A DNA stretch of 45,989 nucleotides from Caryophanales bacterium. Lineage in GTDB: Bacteria; Bacillota; Bacilli; Exiguobacteriales; Exiguobacteriaceae. Positions within the stretch are counted from its first letter, which is position 1; each line of letters starts with the position of its first letter. The DNA lies in NCBI GenBank assembly GCA_902362975.1, contig CABIYO010000020.1, positions 1 through 45,989 on the forward strand, written 5' to 3'. The notes under the pieces were generated by a model. The model saw only the letters and a list, made by a program, of their open reading frames with translations, was not told the DNA's origin and made no database searches. This document shows, in pieces, positions 32,538-40,612 of the stretch. The translations under genes were made by a program, and so were the position numbers.

Positions 32538-32567
32538 TTGACACATTGAGGAAATGTGTCATACAGT
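32538..32567 (+). promoter_or_regulatory. Promoter with overlapping inverted repeat before the MFS leader
   Basis: A perfect -35 TTGACA (32538-32543) is followed after 17 bases by ATACAG, a poor -10. A perfect 9-base inverted repeat, TGACACATT (32539-32547) and AATGTGTCA (32553-32561), overlaps it, as a repressor operator would. It lacks a T-run, so a terminator role for the upstream gene is less likely. Confidence 0.5.
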
Positions 32568-32606
32568 TGAAGAGAAGAACACAATTAACAGAAAGGAGAG
32601 GTTCCC

Positions 32607-32684
32607 ATGTCAGTAGTATCTTCGAAACCATTCACTCAAGTTCATACTGATTGGCAGGCACCTCTTCGATTGATTCATATCTAA
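32607..32684 (+). CDS. 25-residue leader peptide of an MFS exporter
   Basis: ATG at 32607 with AAAGGAGAGG in front opens a 25-codon frame ending TAA at 32682. The peptide is MSVVSSKPFTQVHTDWQAPL followed by RLIHI. It lies between a promoter and a terminator hairpin upstream of a multidrug-type exporter, the layout of translational leader peptides whose ribosome stalling by an antibiotic allows readthrough. The excellent ribosome site on so short a frame, and the base-pairing partners inside and after it, are the main evidence. I know no exact match to this peptide. Confidence 0.75.
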   Translation: MSVVSSKPFTQVHTDWQAPLRLIHI

Positions 32685-32757
32685 GTCTCCTGCCTATCGA
32701 GGCATGCATAAACAACGTGGGACGTCGTATGCCTTCATGCATATGACGTCCCTTTTA
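32653..32757 (+). promoter_or_regulatory. Transcription attenuator before the MFS exporter
   Basis: Three competing pairings can be drawn. GGCAGG (32653-32658, inside the leader frame) pairs with CCTGCC (32689-32694). AGGCATGC (32700-32707) pairs with GTATGCCT (32727-32734). The terminator itself is GGGACGTCGTATGC (32719-32732) with GCATATGACGTCCC (32739-32752), followed by TTTTAT. The second pairing takes the terminator's left arm and so can act as antiterminator when a ribosome stalls in the leader and releases the first hairpin. Confidence 0.65.
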
Positions 32758-32788
32758 TGTCTAAAATCAAATAAAGCAGGTGACCTGT

Positions 32789-34033
32789 ATGTTTCAATCA
32801 CTCAAGCGGCTCGACCGCAACATTTGGATTCGTTTCTTAGGGGAGACGATTACGGGAATCATGATGTTCATGATCGCCCCATTCCTTGTTCTCTATTATA
32901 GTGACCAGTTAGACAACTACCTTCAAGTCGGAATCATCATGGCGACTGGCCCGATCATGGCGCTCCTTGGTTCGATGATCGGAGGACGGCTAGCAGACCT
33001 GTATGGTCGAAAACCAATCATGATGATCGCCATCATCGGGGACGCACTCGCCCTCATCGGTTTTGCGTTCGCCGACTCGTTCTGGCCGCTCCTTTTATTG
33101 AACGCCATGCTCGGATTGACGAACTCGCTCTTCCACCCTGCCGCTAGCGCGATGGTCGCCGATGTCACGGAGCCAGAGCATATGAACGAAGCGTTCGGTC
33201 TGTTACGGATGGGACATAACATCGGTGCTGCATTCGGTCCCCTTCTCGGTAGCACGGTGCTGTTCATCGATCGCGAACTCATCTTCTTTGCGGCGTCATT
33301 CGTCTTCGGACTGTATGCGATTGCGCTCGGCGCATTCATACATGAGACTTTGCCAGAGTTTACGGAAGCTGAGACCCCGAGCAACCGAGAAGTGTTGCGC
33401 GTATTTTATAACGATCGTGTGTTTCTCATCTTCATCTTTGCGGGTATATTCATATCAATGGGATTCTCGGTCGTCGAGAGCATGTTGCCGATCTTTTTAA
33501 AAGAATCGCTCCCAACGTATACCGCACAACAGAATCCATTCCCCTATCTATTAGCACTGAACGGAATCATGGTTGTCCTTTTCCAGTTCCCGATCGCTTC
33601 AAAACTCGGGAACAAGCCGTTCGGTAAAGTCATGCTGGCCGGAGCGACCGTATTCGGTATCGGCATGATATTGCTTGCGATTGTGCCAAGAACCTTGTTC
33701 GCACTCGATACCCCTTACGTGCCACTCGTCGGGATCTTACTCGCCGTTTATGCGTTTTATACATTAGGTGAGATGATCATGTCCCCCGTTCAGCAGACAT
33801 TCATCGCTTTGATCGCACCGGAGAATATGCGTGGTGCCTATAACGGCGCAGCGAGTATTCAGTGGTTGATCGGTGGTGTCACGGCACCAATCATCGCAAG
33901 TGTCTTTTTTGACAATCGAGCCGGACACATTGCCTTGATCCTCATCGGTGGAGCGAGCTGTTTATCAGGAATCATCTATTGGCAGCTCGGACGTCATGTC
34001 CAAGCGACGGAAGCAAAGCAAAAGACGGCGTAA
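32789..34033 (+). CDS. MFS drug exporter, 12-TM (DHA1 type)
   Basis: A 414-residue major facilitator with about 12 membrane segments. Motif A between segments 2 and 3 is GGRLADLYGRKP, and motif C-like residues lie in GPLLGSTVLF (segment 5), the mark of antiporter-type drug exporters. Other segments include NSLFHPAASAMVADVTEPEH and NGAASIQWLIGGVTAPI, seen in MdtG/YfmO-like proteins. The ATG at 32789 follows AGGTGA; a GTG nine bases upstream overlaps that site. The leader peptide and attenuator in front suggest induction by a ribosome-targeting compound; the exported substrate is inferred only. Confidence 0.85.
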   Translation: MFQSLKRLDRNIWIRFLGETITGIMMFMIAPFLVLYYSDQLDNYLQVGIIMATGPIMALLGSMIGGRLADLYGRKPIMMIAIIGDALALIGFAFADSFWPLLLLNAMLGLTNSLFHPAASAMVADVTEPEHMNEAFGLLRMGHNIGAAFGPLLGSTVLFIDRELIFFAASFVFGLYAIALGAFIHETLPEFTEAETPSNREVLRVFYNDRVFLIFIFAGIFISMGFSVVESMLPIFLKESLPTYTAQQNPFPYLLALNGIMVVLFQFPIASKLGNKPFGKVMLAGATVFGIGMILLAIVPRTLFALDTPYVPLVGILLAVYAFYTLGEMIMSPVQQTFIALIAPENMRGAYNGAASIQWLIGGVTAPIIASVFFDNRAGHIALILIGGASCLSGIIYWQLGRHVQATEAKQKTA

Positions 34034-34040
34034 TCACTCA

Positions 34041-34076
34041 TTGACCACACTCTGATTTCGGACGTGTGGTCTTTTC
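34041..34076 (+). terminator. Terminator after the MFS gene
   Basis: GACCACAC and GTGTGGTC pair around a 13-base loop, followed by TTTTCATTCTT. Confidence 0.8.
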
Positions 34077-34121
34077 ATTCTTGACATCTTTATCAAAATT
34101 TGAAATTATCATTCAATTCAC

Positions 34122-34150
34122 TTTACAAACATAATAATCCTTTTTATGAT
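34122..34150 (+). promoter_or_regulatory. Sigma-A promoter of the POT transporter gene
   Basis: TTTACA and TATGAT are separated by 17 bases, ending 25 bases before the start codon. Confidence 0.55.
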
Positions 34151-34174
34151 AAAACGGTTAAGGAGGGATCTTTC

Positions 34175-35668
34175 ATGGAAAGAATCGATAAACAGACAAT
34201 CGTGGACAGTGTTCCACAAAAAGGCTTCTTCGGACAACCGAAGGGGTTGTTCACTTTATTCTTCACTGAGTTTTGGGAACGCTTCTCGTACTATGGCATG
34301 CGGGCCATCCTCGTATTCTATATGTATTATGAAGTCTCCGAAGGAGGACTCGGTCTCGACCAAAACGTCGCACTCTCGATCATGTCCGTCTACGGCGCGC
34401 TCGTCTATATGTCCGGGATCATTGGGGGATGGCTTGCAGACCGGATTTTCGGGACGTCTCGTGCGGTATTCTACGGCGGTGTGTTCATCATGCTCGGGCA
34501 CATCGTCCTCTCGATTCCAGGTAGCGTCGTCTTCTTGTTTATCTCCATGGCGTTGATCGTCATTGGTACGGGGTTATTGAAACCAAACGTATCCAGTATC
34601 GTCGGAGACATGTACAGCGAGACGGATCGCCGTCGTGACGCTGGATTCAGTATCTTCTACATGGGAATCAACTTGGGTGCGTTCATTTCACCGCTCATCG
34701 TTGGTCAAGTACAAAAAGACTATGGATTCCACTGGGGCTTTGCGCTCGCAGCCATCGGGATGTTCGTCGGACTCGTCGTCTTCGTATTGACACGCAAAAC
34801 GAACCTCGGTTTAGCTGGTTCGTATGTCCCGAACCCATTGACACCTGATGAGAAAAAGAAAACGATTAAAATCGTAAGCATTATTACAATCGGAATCGCT
34901 ATTTTGCTTGCGATTTTGATTCCACTTGGATGGTTCACAATCAATACGTTCATCTCACTCGTCGGGGTGTTCGGTATCGCGATTCCGACCGTCTACTTCT
35001 TTATCATGTATCGTAGTCCGAAAACGACTGAGGTCGAACGTTCGCGAATTATCGCCTACATTCCGCTCTTCATCGCCTCGGTCATGTTCTGGGCAATCCA
35101 AGAGCAAGGCGCAACGATTTTAGCGAGTTATGCCGATACACGGACTGACTTAGAGTTTTTTGGATTCACGTTGTCACCAGCATGGTTCCAATCACTTAAC
35201 CCACTGTTCATCATCTTACTGGCACCGGTCTTCGCTTGGCTATGGGTCCGACTTGGTGACCGCGAACCGAGCATTCCAACGAAGTTTGCTTTCGGGATCT
35301 TGTTTGCCGGGATCAGTTTCTTGGTCATCCTGCTCCCAGCATACTTCAGTGGTCCGGATGCCCTCGTCAGCCCACTCTGGCTCGTCTTAAGTTATTTCAT
35401 CGTCGTTCTGGGAGAACTCAGTTTGTCACCGGTCGGCTTATCGGCTACGACTAAACTCGCACCAGCTGCCTTCTCCGCTCAAACGATGTCGCTCTGGTTC
35501 TTATCGAACGCTGCTGCGCAAGGAATCAACGCACAACTCGTCAAGTTCTACACACCTGAGAACGAGATGCTCTACTTCGGCGTGATTGGTGGTGTCGCCA
35601 TCATCTTAAGCTTGATTCTTTTCGCACTTGCACCGAAAATCAAAGTGTATATGCGTGGTATCCATTAA
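34175..35668 (+). CDS. POT family proton-coupled di/tripeptide transporter (DtpT-like)
   Basis: A 497-residue membrane transporter with about 14 segments. The first helix carries FFTEFWERFSYYGMRAILVF with the E-x-x-E-R proton-coupling motif of the POT/PTR2 family, followed by GLLKPNVSSIVGDMY and the PTR2 signature FSIFYMGINLGAFISPLIVG. The C-terminal part has ELSLSPVGLSATTKLAP. It imports di- and tripeptides with protons, as DtpT of Lactococcus does. ATG at 34175 follows AAGGAGGGATC; a longer frame upstream has no ribosome site. It is a single-gene unit with its own promoter and terminator. Confidence 0.92.
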   Translation: MERIDKQTIVDSVPQKGFFGQPKGLFTLFFTEFWERFSYYGMRAILVFYMYYEVSEGGLGLDQNVALSIMSVYGALVYMSGIIGGWLADRIFGTSRAVFYGGVFIMLGHIVLSIPGSVVFLFISMALIVIGTGLLKPNVSSIVGDMYSETDRRRDAGFSIFYMGINLGAFISPLIVGQVQKDYGFHWGFALAAIGMFVGLVVFVLTRKTNLGLAGSYVPNPLTPDEKKKTIKIVSIITIGIAILLAILIPLGWFTINTFISLVGVFGIAIPTVYFFIMYRSPKTTEVERSRIIAYIPLFIASVMFWAIQEQGATILASYADTRTDLEFFGFTLSPAWFQSLNPLFIILLAPVFAWLWVRLGDREPSIPTKFAFGILFAGISFLVILLPAYFSGPDALVSPLWLVLSYFIVVLGELSLSPVGLSATTKLAPAAFSAQTMSLWFLSNAAAQGINAQLVKFYTPENEMLYFGVIGGVAIILSLILFALAPKIKVYMRGIH

Positions 35669-35672
35669 TCAT

Positions 35673-35711
35673 CAAAAACGCCAGCCGATTCATTCGGCTG
35701 GCGCATTTTTA
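35673..35711. terminator. Bidirectional terminator between the POT and glutamine synthetase genes
   Basis: CGCCAGCCGA and TCGGCTGGCG pair perfectly around TTCAT; CATTTTTATTTT follows on the plus strand and AAAAA lies on the other side. Confidence 0.9.
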
Positions 35712-37004
35712 TTTTCGCACTTGAATGAGTGACAAGTAGCGATCGATCATATTGTGGTTAAAGTAGTCATGGAAGTTGTCCTGTTTCAGTGACTGAATCG
35801 ATTCATGGAAAGTCGCAGGCAGTGATGCGATACCTTGGCTCTCGATTTGCTTCGCAGAATACTCGAACAAGTCATCCTCGTTAGGAGAAGACGGGACGAG
35901 CTGTTGCTCGATTCCTTCAAGTCCGGCATAGATGAGTGCGGAAAGTGCCAAATATGGGTTCGCACTCGGGTCAGGGTTCCGAACCTCGACACGGGTCGCA
36001 CTCCCACGAGAAGCCGGAATTCGAATCATCGAACTACGGTTCGACGGGCTCCAGCAAATGTTGACAGGTGCCTCGAATCCAGGGACGAGACGCTCGTATG
36101 ATTCAGGTAGCGGATTCGTGAAGATTGCCGTGGCACGAGCATGCTTCAAGATTCCTTCGATGAAGTGACGTGCTGTCTTCGACAATCCGTAATCCGCATC
36201 GACTTCGTCGAACGCGTTGGTCGTCGGATTTCCCGATTCGTCATTCTTCCAAACGGAGATGTTCAAGTGCATGCCAGAACCGTTCACATCACGCAACGGT
36301 TTCGGTAAGAATGAGACGGATGCCCCTTTCTCTTTTGCTGCAATCTTGACGATCTCTTTGAAGAACTGAATGTTATCCGCCGTATGGAGTGCGTCATCAT
36401 ACTTGATGCCGATTTCATGTTGTGCAGGAGCGACTTCATGGTGCACTGCCTCAATGTTGAACCCGACGCCGCTCAAACGGTTCGCGATGTGCTGTCGCAC
36501 TTCATATCCTTTATCCTCTGAACGTGTGGAGAAATATCCGGCCTCGTCATAAAATTCCCCGTTCTCGTCAAAGATGAAGAATTCTGGCTCTGCCCCGACG
36601 AATACCGAGTAGCCATCACGTGCTGCACGTTCGAGTGCATCCTTCAATACACTACGTGGGTCGTATTCATATGGATCTCCCTCCGGAGTGCATACGTCAC
36701 AGAAGAATGCCAAAATATTTTCCTCGCCGTCTTGCTCATACCGTGGATGATCTAAATCCGGTCTCAAGAATAAGTCGGAGTTTTTGATGGAAGAGAACCC
36801 GTTGATCGAAGAACCGTCAAACATCGTTTTTCCCTCAAAGACTTCAGGCAACAATTTTGCCGAAAGCGTCAAGAGTTTTAAATCTCCGAGTACATCTGAG
36901 AAATATAGATGGATTTGGGTGATTTTTTTCTCTTGTACCGTTTTCTCAATATCTTGTTGCTTCTTTTTTGCGTCATCCTTGTCTGTTCCGAATAGATTTG
37001 CCAT
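35709..37004 (-). CDS. glnA: Type I glutamine synthetase, divergent form
   Basis: A 431-residue GSI enzyme joining ammonia to glutamate with ATP. It has the beta-grasp start (HLYFSDVLGDLK), MFDGSSINGF, the metal Glu in VGAEPEFFIFDENG, HHEVAPAQHEIGIKYDD, KPLRDVNGSGMHLNISVWKN, and NRSSMIRIPASRG with ATRVEVRNPDPSANPYLAL. Two things differ from the main Bacillus GlnA: the feedback Arg 62 (in GFVRIEESD) is Ser 72 here (GFSSIKNSD), and the C-terminus ends early without the usual W-x-x-QY. There is no glnR next to it. It may be a second, specialised synthetase; catalytic residues look intact. The start's ribosome site (GAGG, 12 bases away) is weak. Confidence 0.85.
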   Translation of the reverse strand: MANLFGTDKDDAKKKQQDIEKTVQEKKITQIHLYFSDVLGDLKLLTLSAKLLPEVFEGKTMFDGSSINGFSSIKNSDLFLRPDLDHPRYEQDGEENILAFFCDVCTPEGDPYEYDPRSVLKDALERAARDGYSVFVGAEPEFFIFDENGEFYDEAGYFSTRSEDKGYEVRQHIANRLSGVGFNIEAVHHEVAPAQHEIGIKYDDALHTADNIQFFKEIVKIAAKEKGASVSFLPKPLRDVNGSGMHLNISVWKNDESGNPTTNAFDEVDADYGLSKTARHFIEGILKHARATAIFTNPLPESYERLVPGFEAPVNICWSPSNRSSMIRIPASRGSATRVEVRNPDPSANPYLALSALIYAGLEGIEQQLVPSSPNEDDLFEYSAKQIESQGIASLPATFHESIQSLKQDNFHDYFNHNMIDRYLSLIQVRK

Positions 37005-37192
37005 GACTCGTTAAAACCTCACTTCAATGGATTTGACAGGCAACTGTCTTTGCGCACCGTTCGTACGCTTCTCTATAGTTCATTACCGAGTTCAATTTTT
37101 TCTAAACATGGAATTTCAGGAAAGGCAAAGTGGCTACATGCGACAAGAGTTGATATGATGGGTAAAGAATGTCACAGAGAGGGAGAACGCGA

Positions 37193-38230
37193 TTGTATAT
37201 TTTTATGACTGGTGGAACCGGATTTTTAGGAGGGCGACTCGCCAAAGAATTGATTCAACATGGACATCGCGTCTGTATGTTGGCGCGAACACCGGAGAAG
37301 GTACAAGCACAATTCACCGCTGAAGAACAAAAGTCGATTGATGTGTTACCAGGCGACTTGACGGCATATGCGCTCGGGGCCAATGAAGCGTTCATCGAGA
37401 CACATAAAGGGAAGATTGATTTATTTCTACACATGGCTGCACTCGTCAAATTCGATGAAGAATTACGCGATGAATTGTTCGAGACCAATTTAACCGGGAC
37501 GAAAGAGGCCCTTCGATTAACCAAGTTAATTGACTGCCATCGCTTTTTCCACGTGAGTACGGCTTACACGCTGGGCGCTAAAAAAGTTGGCGAGGAAACA
37601 CTGTACGATGTGTCTCAATCTTTTTTGAATCCTTATGAAGAGAGCAAGGCACACGCCGAGCAGGCGGTCTGGGAGTCACGGGATGAGCTTGATGTCTCAA
37701 TCTTCCGACCGGCCATCATCGTCGGAGACTCGAAGACGGGAGAAGCCGACTCGAAGTTTACGATGTATGGATACATGCGCGCGCTCGAGCTATTCAAACG
37801 GAAATTGGAACGTCGTGGCCATGACTTCGAATCGATTCGATTGATCGGCTCTGCGACGGGCACTTCTAACCTTGTCCCTGTCGATTATGTAGCGGATGTA
37901 CTACTCGCTGCCATCGAGCACGCGAAGGCGGGTACAATCTATAACGTGACGAACGACGCACCTCCAAAAAATGAAACAATGCTCGACTATATGAAAGAGT
38001 CCCTAGCATTCCCGCATTTAACGATCACGGAAACGCCCACATCGACACTAAGCTCAGTCGAACAGTCGTTCAATGATATGGTAAAAGTATTTAATCCGTA
38101 TTTGAACCGGGACATTAGATTCCGTGACGACAACACGAAACAATTGCTTCAGGATGCCGGATTTGCTCCGCTCCGTCTCGATCATCAATCGTTACGTCGC
38201 ATCGTGAATGCCTATTACAAAGCAAAATAA
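37193..38230 (+). CDS. Extended SDR (NAD(P)-dependent epimerase/reductase)
   Basis: A 345-residue Rossmann-fold protein. The nucleotide loop is MTGGTGFLGGRLAKELI (T-G-x-x-G-x-x-G), followed by DLFLHMAALVKFDEEL, NLTGTKEALRLT, and the catalytic pair Ser in FHVSTAYTLG and Y-E-E-S-K, so the active site YxxxK is present. The pattern fits the male-sterility/thioester-reductase-like branch (NAD_binding_4) of extended SDRs. TTG at 37193, after GGGAGAACGCGA, gives the normal start LYIFMTGG. Its substrate is not evident. It is a single-gene unit ending in a strong terminator. Confidence 0.8.
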   Translation: MYIFMTGGTGFLGGRLAKELIQHGHRVCMLARTPEKVQAQFTAEEQKSIDVLPGDLTAYALGANEAFIETHKGKIDLFLHMAALVKFDEELRDELFETNLTGTKEALRLTKLIDCHRFFHVSTAYTLGAKKVGEETLYDVSQSFLNPYEESKAHAEQAVWESRDELDVSIFRPAIIVGDSKTGEADSKFTMYGYMRALELFKRKLERRGHDFESIRLIGSATGTSNLVPVDYVADVLLAAIEHAKAGTIYNVTNDAPPKNETMLDYMKESLAFPHLTITETPTSTLSSVEQSFNDMVKVFNPYLNRDIRFRDDNTKQLLQDAGFAPLRLDHQSLRRIVNAYYKAK

Positions 38231-38264
38231 AAAATGGACCGATTTTTCCGGTCCATTTTTTATT
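38229..38264. terminator. Bidirectional terminator between the SDR and YflT-like genes
   Basis: AAAATGGACCG and CGGTCCATTTT pair around ATTTTTC, with A and T runs on both sides. Confidence 0.85.
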
Positions 38265-38580
38265 TATCGCAAACAAGTACGATCTTACCGCCTTTGATTT
38301 CACGTTCGAGTGAATCTACCATCTCATTTGTGAGTCCAAGACTCTCCATCTGTTCCATGCGATTTTCTGAATTGCTCGTGAATTTCGAAAGCAAAGACTC
38401 GAACATCCCTTTCTCTGGGATGCGGTATGGTTGTACACCGGCCTCTGCTGCCAATCGAACGGTCAATTCCTCATCTTTGGCGAACAAGTAGATGTGCTCG
38501 TTCATACATCCACCTGACACCATCTCATTTACTTCATGGTCCACCGTCGTCATATCATTCACTACTCTTGTCTCTAACAT
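38260..38580 (-). CDS. YflT-like general stress protein
   Basis: A 106-residue protein resembling the YflT/general stress protein 17M family (PF11181): HIYLFAKDEELTVRLAAEAG corresponds to the family's first strand-helix, and MESLGLTNEMVDSLEREIKG with GKIVLVCDK to its end. The family is induced by sigma-B in Bacillus; its biochemical role is unknown. The ATG at 38580 follows AGGAGG; longer frames upstream are not family-like. A sigma-B-type promoter lies 49 bases upstream, consistent with the assignment. Confidence 0.65.
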   Translation of the reverse strand: MLETRVVNDMTTVDHEVNEMVSGGCMNEHIYLFAKDEELTVRLAAEAGVQPYRIPEKGMFESLLSKFTSNSENRMEQMESLGLTNEMVDSLEREIKGGKIVLVCDK

Positions 38581-38628
38581 GCCCCATCCTCCTAAACGTT
38601 CACAGTCATGGTTTTCACTGTTTTTGTT

Positions 38629-38653
38629 ATTCCCGAAAAATGAGGTGATAAAC
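38629..38653 (-). promoter_or_regulatory. Sigma-B-type promoter before the YflT-like gene
   Basis: On the minus strand GTTTAT and GGGAAT are separated by 13 bases, close to the sigma-B consensus (GTTTAA, 12-14 bases, GGGTAT). It lies 49 bases before the YflT-like start, where a general stress promoter would be expected. Confidence 0.6.
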
Positions 38654-38659
38654 ATGCAA

Positions 38660-38884
38660 TCAATCCATTTCTTCGTTCGTGATCCATTCTTCGATGTCGA
38701 AATGATGCACGATTCCCTCGATGCGATCGTGCTCCCCTTCCCTTTGAGGCCTACCTTCTAATCGAGCGGTCACTACGAACTGGGAATCGACAGTGCGGAT
38801 ACGAGATATGCGATATCCGGCTTGTTGTAATAATCCAGCGATAATTTCGACTTTCTCTCTCTCATCTGAACGGAATGTATGCAT
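38660..38884 (-). CDS. Small hypothetical protein
   Basis: A 74-residue acidic protein that I do not recognise: MHTFRSDEREKVEIIAGLLQ, then a segment with SRIRTVDSQFVVTARLEG and an acidic tail ending EEWITNEEMD. The helix-strand order and length suggest a small alpha/beta domain. ATG at 38884 is preceded by GAGGTGGGATGG. It is upstream of the sigma-B promoter of the YflT-like gene and may share readthrough with it. It is divergent from the alarmone synthetase gene. Confidence 0.6.
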   Translation of the reverse strand: MHTFRSDEREKVEIIAGLLQQAGYRISRIRTVDSQFVVTARLEGRPQREGEHDRIEGIVHHFDIEEWITNEEMD

Positions 38885-38980
38885 CCATCCCACCTCTTTC
38901 TATTTCATTCCTTATACATGCTATCATATCGTTTCTGACGTGTGATGCTATACTATGGATAGAGAAAAGGAGTGAGTTCT

Positions 38981-40039
38981 GTGCCAAAACAAGACTTGAA
39001 TACGATCATGCTTGAATATTTGAACGAGAAAGAAGATTATGAAGCGTTTGCCACAAAGCTGAAAGCGCTCCTCAGTGAATTGTTGACAGAAGCCGGCATC
39101 CAGTTCCATTCAATCGTCGCCCGTGCCAAAGAAGCGGACAGTCTATATGCCAAACTCTCACGTAAGCCTTATCAATATCGTTCCTTACGTGACGTACAAG
39201 ACTTGGCCGGGATACGGATCGTGACATACTTTCATGACGACGTACGCGCCGTTGCGCAAATTTTAGAAGATGAATTCACCATTGACCGTGAACAGTCCAT
39301 CGATAAGTCGACGTTGCTCGACTCCAATGAGTTCGGATATCTGTCTGTCCATTATGTCGTGGAATTAAGTGAGAAACGACTTGCGCTCGGTGAATATCGC
39401 CGTTTCGCAGAAAAAGAGGCGGAAATTCAAGTCCGCTCGATCCTACAACACGCCTGGGCCGAGATTGAACACGACCTCGGCTACAAAAATCCAAATGCCG
39501 TGCCGCCTGAAATTAAACGAAGTTTCAGCCGGGTTGCCGGACTCTTGGAGATTGCTGACTCTGAGTTCGTGAATATTCGAAAACAATTGCGGACATTTGA
39601 ACAGGAGACGGTCGAACAGATTCTCGACTCCCCTGAAAAAGTGACCATCACACGTGATAACCTGAATTATTATATCGCAAATGATCAAACAGTTAAGAAA
39701 CTTGATAATGCGATTTTCCAGAGCGAATGGTTGCTCGAGACCGATCTCTCTGCCATCGTCGAACTGACCCGAATGTTCCATTACGCCGATATCCGTACGT
39801 TTAAAGATTTGAGCGATACGCTCTCCACTTACTTCACACAGGCAGTTCAGTGTGCGACATTATTCCCATCTTCCCTCTTACCGAGACAAGGGATGGGTGT
39901 CGTTTATGCCGTTCTCGCAAAATTGTTAGCGGAAGGTGACGACCCACAGATTGAATTTTTCTTTAGACGGTTCTATCCGGACTTGAAACATTATGAAGAC
40001 ATCATTCAGCAAATTCGGGCAAAAGACGAGTCCCTATAA
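38981..40039 (+). CDS. RelA/SpoT-type (p)ppGpp synthetase domain protein (small alarmone synthetase)
   Basis: A 352-residue protein with one RelA/SpoT synthetase domain at about residues 25-170 and no HD hydrolase domain. Marks: RAKEADSLYAKLSRKP (pyrophosphate-binding RxK), YRSLRDVQDLAGIRIVTYF (metal Asp 74), DSNEFGYLSVHYVV (GTP-site GY-x-x-x-H) and AEIQVRSILQHAWAEIEHDL. It transfers pyrophosphate from ATP to GTP or GDP if active. It is longer than RelP/RelQ (210-250); residues 170-352 are a helical extension of unknown role. GTG at 38981 has AAAGGAG at proper spacing. A toxic-SAS role is possible, but no antitoxin is evident beside it. Confidence 0.85.
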   Translation: MPKQDLNTIMLEYLNEKEDYEAFATKLKALLSELLTEAGIQFHSIVARAKEADSLYAKLSRKPYQYRSLRDVQDLAGIRIVTYFHDDVRAVAQILEDEFTIDREQSIDKSTLLDSNEFGYLSVHYVVELSEKRLALGEYRRFAEKEAEIQVRSILQHAWAEIEHDLGYKNPNAVPPEIKRSFSRVAGLLEIADSEFVNIRKQLRTFEQETVEQILDSPEKVTITRDNLNYYIANDQTVKKLDNAIFQSEWLLETDLSAIVELTRMFHYADIRTFKDLSDTLSTYFTQAVQCATLFPSSLLPRQGMGVVYAVLAKLLAEGDDPQIEFFFRRFYPDLKHYEDIIQQIRAKDESL

Positions 40040-40127
40040 CTTTACAGACAACATGTTTTTAATGTAGAATGTTTCTATGTTCTGAAGTATATATAAATAA
40101 TATTATCGCTAGGAGGTAGTTTAGAGG

Positions 40128-40565
40128 ATGACAACACCCGTACAGACCGCTTCACGTCGACAGCTCGTCGCAGACGCTGAACGTGGAATCCGGATGAACT
40201 ATCGTGGAGTGAAAAAAAATCTCCGTTCGATGTTCTCACAGTATCTAACCCGCAATGAATTCTTCATTCTACGTTCTCTTTGTCAACAGAGTCCTCAAAT
40301 CGCCTCTGCTCTGTCAAATGAGTTTCAATTTTCAGCTTCGATGATTACTGCACTTGCCGATGAGTTGACGAAAAAAGGGTTGATTTCTCGCGAACGCAGC
40401 GAACGTGACCGCCGAGTCGTTGAACTTCAGGCAACGGATGAAGGTCGTGAGTTGTTTGAGACGTTAGAGAGCATGAAGATTGAATATTTGATGGGTGTCT
40501 TCACTGATTTTTCAGATGACGAACTCATTTTACTCTCAAAATTATTAGATCGTATGGATGCTTAA
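40128..40565 (+). CDS. MarR-family transcriptional regulator
   Basis: A 145-residue winged-helix regulator of normal MarR length. Helices alpha 1-2 precede LTRNEFFILRSLCQQSPQIA; the recognition helix is in FSASMITALADELTKKGLIS and the wing RERSERDRRVVELQATDEGR, the highly conserved D-x-R family wing. ATG follows AGGAGGTAG with good spacing. It is followed by a strong terminator and stands alone, 88 bases after the alarmone synthetase gene. Its ligand and targets are unknown. It has no Cys suited to redox sensing. Confidence 0.88.
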   Translation: MTTPVQTASRRQLVADAERGIRMNYRGVKKNLRSMFSQYLTRNEFFILRSLCQQSPQIASALSNEFQFSASMITALADELTKKGLISRERSERDRRVVELQATDEGRELFETLESMKIEYLMGVFTDFSDDELILLSKLLDRMDA

Positions 40566-40571
40566 TCCGAC

Positions 40572-40608
40572 TATAGGCCTTCACCTTAATGGTTGAAGGC
40601 CTATTTTT
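40572..40608 (+). terminator. Terminator after the MarR gene
   Basis: TAGGCCTTCA and TGAAGGCCTA pair around CCTTAATGGT and are followed by TTTTTCG. Confidence 0.85.
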
Positions 40609-40612
40609 CGCG

